15,800 nt of DNA, taken from Deltaproteobacteria bacterium. Its GTDB lineage: Bacteria > Desulfobacterota > GWC2-55-46. The stretch lies in NCBI GenBank assembly GCA_016234955.1, contig JACRNN010000075.1, forward strand, positions 1-15,800, in the 5' to 3' direction. The stretch's first letter is position 1; each line of letters opens with the position of its first letter. A program made the position numbers and the translations under genes. This document shows positions 1 through 6,729 of the stretch, piece after piece. The notes under the pieces were generated by a model. That model did no database searches and was not told where the DNA came from. It was given only the letters and a program-made list of their open reading frames with translations.

Positions 1-1
1 C

Positions 2-745
2 TCGGACAACCACTCGGTATGCGATACCCTGAGGACGACGAACTTCGACCCCGGCGGGTTCTGCGAATTCGTGAGGGTGCCATCCATAAACGTAGACAGG
101 GGGGTGTTCGTCCTCCCTGAGAACCTGAGTTTCGAGGAGGCCACGTTCGCCGAGCCGCTCGGCTGCGTCTTGAGGGCAATGAGAAAGGCCGGTCTGACCG
201 CCGGGGCCAACGTCCTCGTTATAGGGAGCGGGATATCCGGGCTCCTGCACATAAGGGCGGCAAAGGCGCTCGGGGCCGGCTCCATAGCCTCCACCGACAT
301 AAACGGCTTCAGGCTCGAAGCGGCGCGGAGGTCCGGGGCTGACCACTGCCTGAGGGCTGATGGCGACGTCCCCGGCGCGGTGCGGCGGCTCTTCGGCAGG
401 CCGGCCGATATCGTCGTCATATGCGTTGCGAGCGATTCGGCCATCGAGCAGGCGATAAAGAGCGTTGACAGGGGGGGCGTGATAGTGTTTTTCGCCCCGA
501 AGGAGCCGGGCGCCACGTTCCCGATGCCGCTATTCGACCTCTGGAGGGATAATATAACGATAGTCAACCCCTACGCCTCTCCGCCGATGGAGACGCGGAC
601 GGCGCTCGACCTTTTAGGGGCCGGGAGGGTGAAGGTGGGGGACTTGATTACCCACAGGCTCTCCCTCGACGACGCGGCGGAGGGGTTCAGGCTGGTGAGC
701 GAGGCGAAGGAGTCGATAAAGGTCATTATCGAGCCGCAGAGATAG
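2..745 (+). CDS. Zinc-dependent medium-chain alcohol/polyol dehydrogenase, 5' end outside window
   Basis: The reading frame is open from nt 2, so the gene starts before the window; 247 codons are visible and roughly 100 N-terminal residues of a usual ~345-residue MDR protein are missing. A GTG at 71 is internal, because the sequence upstream of it (NHSVCDTLRTTNFDPGGF) is typical MDR sequence; its Cys is likely the fourth ligand of the structural zinc. The EPLGCVLRA segment (about nt 150-178) carries the catalytic-zinc-region Glu, and GSGISG (nt 224-241) is the Rossmann glycine motif. The Asp in STDI at the end of the second Rossmann strand favours NAD(H) over NADP(H). The family oxidises alcohols, polyols or threonine in the cytoplasm; the substrate cannot be read from this part. 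It is separated from the next gene by 360 nt of repeats, so probably not co-transcribed with it. Confidence 0.9.
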   Translation, partial: SDNHSVCDTLRTTNFDPGGFCEFVRVPSINVDRGVFVLPENLSFEEATFAEPLGCVLRAMRKAGLTAGANVLVIGSGISGLLHIRAAKALGAGSIASTDINGFRLEAARRSGADHCLRADGDVPGAVRRLFGRPADIVVICVASDSAIEQAIKSVDRGGVIVFFAPKEPGATFPMPLFDLWRDNITIVNPYASPPMETRTALDLLGAGRVKVGDLITHRLSLDDAAEGFRLVSEAKESIKVIIEPQR

Positions 746-770
746 GGTTGGCGGGGCCATAGGGCCATAG

Positions 771-795
771 GATGCGCTGAGGAACGAAGCGCATC
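771..795. repeat. 8-bp inverted repeat downstream of the dehydrogenase
   Basis: GATGCGCT (771-778) pairs perfectly with AGCGCATC (788-795) around a 9-nt loop, 26 nt after the dehydrogenase stop codon. No T-run follows, so it is not a classical intrinsic terminator; it could protect the mRNA 3' end. Confidence 0.4.
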
Positions 796-877
796 GTTCG
801 AGTCATTCATCGGCATGAATGCAAAATTCCCCTGAATATCCACATATGGCTGGGTAAATGCCCAACCGGGTGGGTTG

Positions 878-947
878 TGCCCACCATGTACAGGAGTGAA
901 TAGCGGATATTTTGGTGGGCGGAACCCACCCTACTATACTGGAGCAC
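878..947 (+). repeat. 70-bp direct repeat, copy 1
   Basis: Identical to 1032-1101 except for one base (C920 versus T1074). It contains the small stem GGTGGG/CCCACC (914-919/925-930) and ends in TACTGGAGCAC. A similar stem GGTGGG/CCCACC (869-874/880-885) sits at its left edge. Together with the segment between the copies it fills the spacer between the dehydrogenase and NAD kinase genes. Confidence 0.9.
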
Positions 948-948
948 G

Positions 949-1024
949 GTAGGTTGGGTTGCGTTTTTCAACCCAACGATTTGCCGGAAGGATTGTTGGG
1001 TTACGCTCCGCTAACCCAACCTAC
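949..1024. repeat. Palindromic GTAGGTTGGGTT element between the two direct repeats
   Basis: A perfect 12-bp inverted repeat, GTAGGTTGGGTT (949-960) and AACCCAACCTAC (1013-1024), bounds the segment. Each end also forms its own hairpin: GTTGGGTTG/CAACCCAAC (953-961/969-977) and GTTGGGTTA/TAACCCAAC (995-1003/1012-1020). This resembles small palindromic intergenic elements of REP/MITE type. It has no coding capacity. Short open frames across it and the flanking repeats are products of the repeat sequence. Confidence 0.75.
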
Positions 1025-1031
1025 ACAACTT

Positions 1032-1101
1032 TGCCCACCATGTACAGGAGTGAATAGCGGATATTTTGGTGGGTGGAACCCACCCTACTATACTGGAGCA
1101 C
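1032..1101 (+). repeat. 70-bp direct repeat, copy 2, carrying the NAD kinase ribosome binding site
   Basis: Second copy of the repeat at 878-947. Its terminal GGAG (1095-1098) is 7 nt upstream of the GTG at 1106, the most likely NAD kinase start, so the Shine-Dalgarno sequence of that gene is repeat-derived. The one base difference (T1074) creates an in-frame GTG at 1073, but a start there would put repeat-encoded residues (MEPTLLYWSTT) ahead of the conserved KKIGLV. Confidence 0.9.
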
Positions 1102-1105
1102 AACG

Positions 1106-1960
1106 GTGAAAAAGATAGGTCTGGTCATAAAGGCGAGCAACCCCGCCGCCGTGGCCCTCGGACGCGAGATAGCGGCATGGGCCGGCAAAAGGGGAGGGGA
1201 GGTCTTCTGCGACGAGGCCCTTGCTGGCAGGATAGAGCCGGCTACCCCAGTCAGGCCGGAGGACATACCCGCCTCCATCGACACGATGGTGGTGCTGGGC
1301 GGCGACGGCACGATGCTCTACGCCGCAAGGCTGATAGACGGCAGGAAGGTGCCGATGCTCGGGGTCAACATGGGCGGGCTCGGGTTCCTGACAGCGGTCA
1401 CCGTAAAGGAGGTATTCCATCTCCTCGATAGGGTATTCAGCGGCGAGTGCGCGGTCGAGGAGAGGATGATGCTCTCGGTGTCGCTCGCCAGGGGAGGCCG
1501 CGAGATAGCGAGGCACAGGGTCTTGAACGACGCCGTGGTAAAGGGCTCGACCGGCAGGCTCCTCAGGATGGAGACGCGCATCAACATGGAGTACGTGACG
1601 ACCTACAGGGCGGACGGACTCATAGTGGCCACCCCCACTGGGTCCACGGCTTACTCGCTTTCGGCCGCGGGCCCGATCCTCTACCCGACGATACATTCGA
1701 TAATAGTGGCTCCGATATGCCCGTTCAACCTGACGAACAGGCCGGTCGTGATACCGGACTGGATGACCGTGGACGTGACAATAAGCGCGGACCAATCCAA
1801 CGCGGAGCTGATACTCGACGGGCAGGTCGATATGCCGCTTGAGGGCGGCGACATCATAAAGATAAAGAGGGCGCAGGAGAGCGCCTATCTGATAAAGTAC
1901 GAGGGCAAGAGCTACTTCGACATATTGAGGGAGAGGCTCATGTGGGAGGTAAAGGCTTGA
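1106..1960 (+). CDS. nadK: NAD kinase
   Basis: Cytoplasmic enzyme that phosphorylates NAD to NADP using ATP or polyphosphate, the cell's route to NADP. From the GTG at 1106 the protein has 284 residues, normal for the family, beginning VKKIGLVIK. Visible signatures are GGDGTML (65-71), NMGGLGF (88-94), the Asn-Asp pair of the NE/D motif (141-142), the glycine-rich DGLIVATPTGSTAYSLS stretch (170-186) and a late LDGQ. The GTG start is preferred over the in-frame GTG at 1073 because GGAG lies 7 nt before it and the homologous sequence begins there. The 78-nt gap to recN contains a weak GC-rich hairpin without a T-run, so nadK and recN may share a transcript. Confidence 0.95.
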   Translation: MKKIGLVIKASNPAAVALGREIAAWAGKRGGEVFCDEALAGRIEPATPVRPEDIPASIDTMVVLGGDGTMLYAARLIDGRKVPMLGVNMGGLGFLTAVTVKEVFHLLDRVFSGECAVEERMMLSVSLARGGREIARHRVLNDAVVKGSTGRLLRMETRINMEYVTTYRADGLIVATPTGSTAYSLSAAGPILYPTIHSIIVAPICPFNLTNRPVVIPDWMTVDVTISADQSNAELILDGQVDMPLEGGDIIKIKRAQESAYLIKYEGKSYFDILRERLMWEVKA

Positions 1961-2038
1961 GGCCCGCCCGGCGGCAATCCTGCCGTGGGCTTCGATGCGC
2001 TAACATGTCAGGGAAGGCCCCCGCTTCCCCCGTAAGCC

Positions 2039-3754
2039 ATGCTGCTTGAGCTGAACATAAAAGACTTCGCCATAATCGACAGCCTCTCGATCACATTCGG
2101 GCCGGGGCTGAACATATTTACGGGCGCGACCGGCGCGGGGAAGTCCATAATAATGGACGCCCTCTCCCTCATACTCGGGGACAGGGCTTCAAACGACGTC
2201 ATCAGGTCGTCGATGGAGGAGGCGCAGGTCGAGGCCATGTTCGACGTATCCTCCTGCCCGGCCGTTATCGACGCGCTTAAGTCCTGCGGCATGGATTGCG
2301 CGGGGGAGCTCGTTATAAAGCGCGTCATACAGAGGGCGGGGAAGAACAGGGTCTACATAAACGGCGGCCTCGCCACACTTTCCACCCTCGCCGACATAGG
2401 GGGGCGGCTGATAGACGTCTGCGGCCAGAGCGAGCACCAGACCCTTACAAGGGCGCAGGAACAGTTGGAGATGCTCGACTCCTTCGGCGCGCCCGGCGCA
2501 TTGAGGAGGGAGATGAGGGAGGCGCACCAGGCCTACTCTTCCGTGAAAAGGGAGCTTGATTCCCTAATCGAGCAATCCAAGACCTCCCGGGAGCGCAAAG
2601 ACCTCTTGAGCTTCCAGCTCAAGGAGATATCGGACGCCGACCCGCTCCCCGGGGAGGACGTCGAGCTCAAGGTTGAGAAGGAGAGGCTCCAGAACGCGGA
2701 GAAGATAAAGGGCGCCGTTGCCGGGGCCGAGGCCGTCATATATTCGGATTCGGGTTCCGCCGCGGAGCGGCTCGGGGCCGCGGTAAAGGCGCTCCGAGAG
2801 ATATCGGCCTACGACCAGAGGATAGCAAAGACCGTTGAGGCGCTTGAATCGAGCCTCTTCGCCGTGGAGGACGCGGCCTCGTTCCTGCGCGGATATTCCG
2901 AATCCGCCGAGGCCGACCCCGACGGGCTTGAGAGGGCGGCCGCGAGGTTTGATCTCCTGGGCAGGCTTAAAAAGAAGTACGGGCCTACCCTTGAAGATGT
3001 AATAGAGAGGAAGAGGTCCATAGAGAAGGAGCTCTCCGGGGTGGAGGACATCGAGGAAAGGATCAAGGGGTTGTCCTCCGAGTTCGCAAGGGCGCAATCC
3101 AAGGCCATAGAGGCCGCCCGATCCCTCACCCTGGCGAGAAAAAAGAGCGCGGCCGTGCTTGAAAAAGAGATAGAGGCCGAACTCTCCGGCCTCGGCATGA
3201 AGGGCGCGGCATTTGAGGTCTCTATCGAAACCGACGCCGGGGCCTTCAACGAGCGCGGCTCAGACAGGGTAGGCTTCCTGATTTCCCCAAATCCCGGAGA
3301 GGAGATAAAGCCCCTTGCCAGGATAGCGTCCGGCGGGGAGCTCTCCAGGATAATGCTCGCAATAAAGAGGGTGTCCAGGGCCGGGAGGGTGCCGACCCTC
3401 GTCTTTGACGAGATAGACGCCGGGGTGGGCGGGGCCGTGGCCCAGGTCATGGGGCTCAAGCTCAAGGAGGTGGCAGGGGCCAACCAGGTCATCTGCATCA
3501 CGCATATGCCGCAGATAGCGGCGTTCGCGGACACTCACTTCTCGGTGTCCAAGGGCGCGCGGGACAACAGGACCGTGACCGCCGTTACGGAGCTAAAAGG
3601 GGATGAGCGGGTCGGGGAGCTATCCGCTATGCTCGGCGGCCTGTCCGTGACCGAGACGACCATCAGGCACGCCGGCGAGCTTATCGCGGCCGCCGGAGAC
3701 CTTGCGTCAAAGAAAAAGCCGGCCGGCAACAGGCAAGGACGCCGCCACGGATGA
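2039..3754 (+). CDS. recN: DNA repair protein RecN (SMC-like ATPase)
   Basis: SMC-family ATPase that acts in recombinational repair of double-strand breaks; 571 residues, close to the usual 550-570. The N-terminal lobe has the Walker A motif GATGAGKS (29-36) and the conserved GQSEHQ (129-134). The middle (about 150-385) is charged and coiled-coil-like. The C-terminal lobe has the ABC signature SGGELSR (431-437), Walker B VFDEIDAGVGG (455-465) and the ITHMPQIAAFAD switch (487-498). Most RecN proteins I know have Glu where this one has Ala in TG(E/A)TGAGKS. The start ATG has no clear Shine-Dalgarno sequence, but the N-terminus LLELNIKDFAIID fits RecN exactly. It follows nadK, a neighbour pair seen in many bacteria. 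Confidence 0.96.
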   Translation: MLLELNIKDFAIIDSLSITFGPGLNIFTGATGAGKSIIMDALSLILGDRASNDVIRSSMEEAQVEAMFDVSSCPAVIDALKSCGMDCAGELVIKRVIQRAGKNRVYINGGLATLSTLADIGGRLIDVCGQSEHQTLTRAQEQLEMLDSFGAPGALRREMREAHQAYSSVKRELDSLIEQSKTSRERKDLLSFQLKEISDADPLPGEDVELKVEKERLQNAEKIKGAVAGAEAVIYSDSGSAAERLGAAVKALREISAYDQRIAKTVEALESSLFAVEDAASFLRGYSESAEADPDGLERAAARFDLLGRLKKKYGPTLEDVIERKRSIEKELSGVEDIEERIKGLSSEFARAQSKAIEAARSLTLARKKSAAVLEKEIEAELSGLGMKGAAFEVSIETDAGAFNERGSDRVGFLISPNPGEEIKPLARIASGGELSRIMLAIKRVSRAGRVPTLVFDEIDAGVGGAVAQVMGLKLKEVAGANQVICITHMPQIAAFADTHFSVSKGARDNRTVTAVTELKGDERVGELSAMLGGLSVTETTIRHAGELIAAAGDLASKKKPAGNRQGRRHG

Positions 3755-3775
3755 ACATGCATAGCGAGCGCGAGG

Positions 3776-3869
3776 CCCGCGAGCATTGCCGCGGGATCAA
3801 GCGAGCGAATAGAAATGATACTCCCTTATATGTCGAAGATCCCCTGCGGCTTGCCGCGGGGGCTTCAAC
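3776..3869 (+). repeat. Two-hairpin repeat (family 2), copy 1
   Basis: Hairpin 1 is CCCGCG/CGCGGG (3776-3781/3790-3795). It is followed by AAGCGAGCGAAT (3799-3810), an AT-richer stretch ending TGTCGAAGAT, and hairpin 2, CCCCTGCGG-CTTG-CCGCGGGGG (3841-3862), a 9-bp stem with one G-T wobble, then CTTCAAC. The same order appears in reverse complement at 14035-14131, with diverged copies at 10987-11029 and 13061-13119. It fills most of the recN-argA spacer and might reduce read-through into argA. Confidence 0.75.
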
Positions 3870-3895
3870 CTGAGATTCAGCCGGCGGGCGCGCGC

Positions 3896-3900
3896 GGAGG
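3896..3900 (+). promoter_or_regulatory. Ribosome binding site deciding the TTG start of the acetyltransferase
   Basis: GGAGG lies 4 nt upstream of the TTG at 3905. The codon just before that TTG is an in-frame TAG (3902-3904), so translation cannot begin further upstream in this frame. No ATG or GTG follows early enough to retain the conserved VRKAVLNDAE segment. Confidence 0.7.
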
Positions 3901-3904
3901 ATAG

Positions 3905-4357
3905 TTGGTAAGGAAAGCGGTACTTAACGACGCGGAGTCCATATACTCCCTCATAGAGTACTTCGCGAAAAAGGGCGGCATGCTCCACAGGCCCCTTGCC
4001 GATATATACGACAGCCTCAGGGACTTCTTTGTCTACGAAGAGGACGGCCGCGTGACCGGCACGTGCGCCCTCCACATAAGCGGCCCGGATATGGGCGAGA
4101 TAAGGTCGCTCGCGGTCTCTGAGGACCGCAGAGGGAGGGGCATAGGCAGGAAACTCGTCACCGCCTGCCTTGACGAGGCGCGCTCCATAGGGCTTAAAAG
4201 CGTCTTCGCGCTGACGTACCAGGTCGGCTTTTTCCACAGGCTCGGCTTCAGGGGTATAAAAAAGGAAGTGCTTCCAAGCAAGATCTGGAGCGACTGCGTC
4301 AAATGCGTCAAGTTCCCGAACTGCGACGAGAACGCGGTCATCGTGGACCTGCAATGA
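3905..4357 (+). CDS. argA: Short-form N-acetylglutamate synthase (GNAT acetyltransferase)
   Basis: GNAT-fold enzyme of 150 residues, most like the short stand-alone N-acetylglutamate synthases that transfer acetyl from acetyl-CoA to L-glutamate in the first step of arginine biosynthesis. The acetyl-CoA pyrophosphate loop is RRGRGIGRKL (75-84), preceded by the beta-strand IRSLAVSE. The tail KIWSDCVKCVKFPNCDE (126-142), with three Cys, is characteristic of this subgroup and separates it from general GNAT proteins. The start is TTG directly after an in-frame stop, with GGAGG 4 nt before. argJ lies 7 kb downstream; a bifunctional ArgJ can also make N-acetylglutamate, in which case this enzyme would prime the cycle. 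A different amino-group substrate cannot be excluded. Confidence 0.8.
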   Translation: MVRKAVLNDAESIYSLIEYFAKKGGMLHRPLADIYDSLRDFFVYEEDGRVTGTCALHISGPDMGEIRSLAVSEDRRGRGIGRKLVTACLDEARSIGLKSVFALTYQVGFFHRLGFRGIKKEVLPSKIWSDCVKCVKFPNCDENAVIVDLQ

Positions 4358-4449
4358 GCCCTCCGGGCGCTCAAAGACGGATGGCGGGGGAGAGGGACGC
4401 GGTTTTAAAAAGAGATATAATTAGCAGGATGCGGAAAAACTCAAAATAG

Positions 4450-4577
4450 AACAGGTTGCTCAAAAAGTTACAGATGCGAGGAGTCGAGAAAGTACGGAAT
4501 GAGGCTTACTTTGTCCGTACGCCGCAGTGACGAACGCCGAGACGACAAAGCAGATGCGACTTTTTCAGCGACTTGTT
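4450..4577. repeat. Palindromic intergenic element (family 1), copy A
   Basis: Imperfect terminal inverted repeats, AACAGGTTGCTCAAAAAGT (4450-4468) and ACTTTTTCAGCGACTTGTT (4559-4577), match at 16 of 19 positions. The interior holds GGAATGAGGC, a small stem (4504-4509/4517-4522) and TACGCCGCAGTGACGA (4518-4533). The last two blocks recur in the same order in copy B (14134-14244). No coding capacity, so it is a non-autonomous or structural element rather than an insertion sequence. It ends with TAG in frame with the next gene, 12 nt before its ATG. The rest of 4358-4449 shows nothing clear beyond a TATAAT at 4416 without a matching -35. Confidence 0.8.
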
Positions 4578-4588
4578 AGGGTAATGAC

Positions 4589-5851
4589 ATGAAGGACGAT
4601 ACATTGAAAATGGCCGACGGTTCGGTTGAGAGCCTCAAGGTCAGGTCGAACTCCGGGGTGGGCTTACGGACCATATCGGGCGACAGGCAGGGCTTCGGGT
4701 TCTCGAACGTATTTACCGGGGAGAGCCTCAAAGGGCTCGTTGAGAGCGTCCTTTCCGGAAGCAGCGCGGTATCGCCGGATAAGCGCCTTAAATTCACGCC
4801 GCCCCAAAGCCCCGCTGTCACGGAGGAGTCGCTCGGCCTCTTTGACGACACCTTCCACACCTTCCCGGAAGAGGGCAAGATAGAGGCCGCGCTCAGGATA
4901 GAAGAGGGGGCCAGGGGGTGTGATGAGAGGGTCAGGAGGGTGAGGAGGGCCACCTATTCCGAATCCGAGGTCGCAACGCGCGTAGTGAACTCCAACGGGG
5001 TCGATTTAAAGGGCCGCGCCACATACTATTCCGGGAGCGTTACCGCCGTCGCCGAAGAGGGCGGGGAGTCGCAGATGGGCTGGGAGATGGACACCTCCCA
5101 CAAAAGGGGGGCGATAGACCCTGAGAAGATAGGCAGGGACGGCGGCAGAAACGCGCTGAGGATGCTCGGCGCCCGGAAGATAAAGACGGTCAAGTGCCCG
5201 GCGGTCATAGAGAACACCGTCGTATGCGAGCTGATCGAGTCCCTGGCCGGGTCTTTCCTCGGGGACAACGTCCTCAAGGGCAAATCGATGTTTATAGGCA
5301 AGGCCGGCAGGAAGGTGGCCTCCAAAGTCCTTGACGTATGGGACGACGGCGTGCTTCCCGGCGGCTGGGCCGCGTCGGTCTTTGACGGCGAGGGCGCGCT
5401 CAGGCAAAAGACCCCGCTCCTCACCGAAGGCGTCTGCATGGGGTTCCTCTACGACACGTACTGGGCCGAGAGGGCGGGGGCTGCCTCGACCGGCAATGCC
5501 GCGCGGTCGAACTACAAGGGGTTCCCGACGGTCGGCGCGTCGAACCTCTATATAGGGAAGGGCGCGAAGACCCTTGATGAGCTCTTCAAGGAGATAGGCA
5601 GGGGGCTCTTCATAACGGAGCTGATGGGGGTTCACACCATAAACACCATAAGCGGCGATTTCTCTCTCGGCGCTTCGGGCTCATGGATAGAGGGCGGCGG
5701 GGTGGCGTATCCCGTCAGGGGCATGGCCATCTCAGGGAACCTCCTCGGCCTCTTTGAAAAGACCGTATGCTGCGCGAAGGACCTGCGCTTCATCGGGTCT
5801 ATCGGCGCCCCGAGCCTCATGGTCGAGGAGATAGAGGTTAGCGGCGCATAA
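4589..5851 (+). CDS. pmbA: PmbA/TldE-like metalloprotease subunit, N-terminus apparently truncated
   Basis: Member of the TldD/PmbA family, whose two subunits form a protease linked to microcin maturation and CcdA degradation in E. coli. PmbA is the subunit without the HExxxH zinc site, and none is visible here. The C-terminus LRFIGSIGAPSLMVEEIEV is PmbA-type, as is GRGLFITELMGVHTIN. The length is 420 residues against about 450 in E. coli PmbA. The predicted start falls inside the first conserved block (MKDDTLKMADGSVESLKV), so roughly 40 N-terminal residues (the first helix and strand) are missing. An in-frame TAG from repeat copy A lies 12 nt upstream, so the frame cannot be extended. AGGG at 4578-4581 is a weak ribosome binding site. 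No tldD partner is in the window. Confidence 0.88.
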   Translation: MKDDTLKMADGSVESLKVRSNSGVGLRTISGDRQGFGFSNVFTGESLKGLVESVLSGSSAVSPDKRLKFTPPQSPAVTEESLGLFDDTFHTFPEEGKIEAALRIEEGARGCDERVRRVRRATYSESEVATRVVNSNGVDLKGRATYYSGSVTAVAEEGGESQMGWEMDTSHKRGAIDPEKIGRDGGRNALRMLGARKIKTVKCPAVIENTVVCELIESLAGSFLGDNVLKGKSMFIGKAGRKVASKVLDVWDDGVLPGGWAASVFDGEGALRQKTPLLTEGVCMGFLYDTYWAERAGAASTGNAARSNYKGFPTVGASNLYIGKGAKTLDELFKEIGRGLFITELMGVHTINTISGDFSLGASGSWIEGGGVAYPVRGMAISGNLLGLFEKTVCCAKDLRFIGSIGAPSLMVEEIEVSGA

Positions 5852-5866
5852 GGTACGGAGCCGGGT

Positions 5867-6523
5867 ATGAAAGACAAAAATTTCGAGCAGGTACTGTCGC
5901 GAAACCCGCTCTTCAGCGGCCTTGAGGAGTTCTATATCAAGGACCTTGCGGCAAGGGGCGAGGTGAAGAGCTGGTCGGAGGGCTCCCAGGTGATCGTGGA
6001 GGGGGAGGCCGGGGAGGAGGTCTACTTCATAATCTCTGGCAAGGTCAAGGTCACGCTCTACGGCGAGGAGGGCAGGGAGATAGTGTTGGCGTCGCTTAAA
6101 GAGGGCGATGTCTTTGGCGAGATGTCGATAATAGACGACAAGCCGAGGTCCGCCAACGTCGAGGCGGTAACGGCCCTTGAGTGCCTCGTGATAAACAAGA
6201 CCGCCTTCCTGGATTATCTCGCAAGGCACCACAGGGTATACGGGAGGCTGTTCGCCTACCTCACCGGACGGTTGAGGGAGGCTACGAGGAAGATAGGCGG
6301 GCTTGCGCTCCTGGACGTGTGCGGCAGGATAGCCCATACGCTCATAGGCATGTCCAGGGCGGGCGAGGAGGAAAAGGTCGTCTCCATAGAGAGGCCGACC
6401 CACGAGGAGCTTGCCGCCATGATCGGGTCGTCGCGCGAGGTGGTGAGCCGGGCCTTGAAGAAGATGACGCAGGAGGGCTATATAAAGATAGAAAAAGACA
6501 GGATATTCCTCTATATGCAGTGA
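5867..6523 (+). CDS. Crp/Fnr-family transcriptional regulator
   Basis: DNA-binding regulator of 218 residues. The N-terminal cyclic-nucleotide-binding beta-roll (about 15-115) contains GDVFGEMSIIDDKPRSANVE; E85 and the R94-S95 pair match positions that bind the cyclic phosphate in CRP, so cAMP or cyclic-di-nucleotide sensing is plausible. A long dimerisation helix follows (about 110-145), then a winged helix-turn-helix with THEELAAMIGSSREVVSRAL (178-197). The N-terminal Cys cluster of oxygen-sensing FNR is absent (only C106 and C152), so this is not an FNR-type iron-sulfur sensor. ATG at 5867 has GGAG 6 nt upstream. The gene starts 15 nt after pmbA ends, so the two probably form an operon, though no functional link is evident. 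Confidence 0.92.
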   Translation: MKDKNFEQVLSRNPLFSGLEEFYIKDLAARGEVKSWSEGSQVIVEGEAGEEVYFIISGKVKVTLYGEEGREIVLASLKEGDVFGEMSIIDDKPRSANVEAVTALECLVINKTAFLDYLARHHRVYGRLFAYLTGRLREATRKIGGLALLDVCGRIAHTLIGMSRAGEEEKVVSIERPTHEELAAMIGSSREVVSRALKKMTQEGYIKIEKDRIFLYMQ

Positions 6524-6611
6524 CGGCTGGTCCCCGAACCAGGCGGATGCCCGGCAAAGCCGCGGATACCCATGCCTTACGCGCGGTTACGGTTGCGCCC
6601 CTACTCGCGCT

Positions 6612-6631
6612 TTAAACCCCGTGGGGTTTAA
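6612..6631. repeat. Perfect 9-bp inverted repeat
   Basis: TTAAACCCC (6612-6620) and GGGGTTTAA (6623-6631) are separated by only two bases. The tiny loop would force the innermost pairs open in RNA. With no T-run it is unlikely to be an intrinsic terminator; it could instead be a protein-binding palindrome about 20 bp upstream of the -35 box at 6653. Confidence 0.4.
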
Positions 6632-6652
6632 GAACGCAAAAGACTAAAAGCC

Positions 6653-6681
6653 TTGACACAATTGCCGCTTTGTGTTATGCA
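6653..6681 (+). promoter_or_regulatory. Predicted sigma70-type promoter
   Basis: A consensus -35 box TTGACA (6653-6658) is followed after 17 bp by TATGCA (6676-6681), preceded by an extended -10 TGT. Transcription would begin near 6688. The nearest downstream gene is the M23 peptidase, 320 nt away, and a hairpin followed by T's lies immediately downstream of the predicted start. Confidence 0.6.
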
Positions 6682-6694
6682 AGACCATCCCTTT

Positions 6695-6729
6695 AAGAGC
6701 CTGCCATAAGATTTTTTCAGGTTCTTTTT
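6695..6729 (+). terminator. Hairpin with T-run, possible terminator or attenuator
   Basis: AAGAGCCTG (6695-6703) pairs with CAGGTTCTT (6718-6726), nine pairs including one G-U, and a short T-run ends at 6729. The loop is long (14 nt) and contains T6. It could end the pmbA-crp transcript or attenuate transcripts from the promoter at 6653. Confidence 0.4.

Noticed and set aside
912..1109. Short + frame spanning the repeats before nadK
   Set aside because: Its sequence is the translation of the repeats (MVGGTHPTILEH occurs twice across the spacer), with no ribosome binding site.
2564..3534. Long - strand frames opposite recN
   Set aside because: RecN is intact on the + strand; these are by-products of GC-rich codon bias.
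4416..4421. TATAAT as a promoter for pmbA
   Set aside because: There is no -35-like hexamer at a suitable distance, and the repeat element lies between it and the gene.
4450..4577. Family 1 element as an insertion sequence
   Set aside because: It is only about 130 bp, encodes no transposase, and I could not find a convincing target duplication.
5867..6523. Regulator as an oxygen-sensing FNR
   Set aside because: The N-terminal Cys cluster for the iron-sulfur centre is missing.
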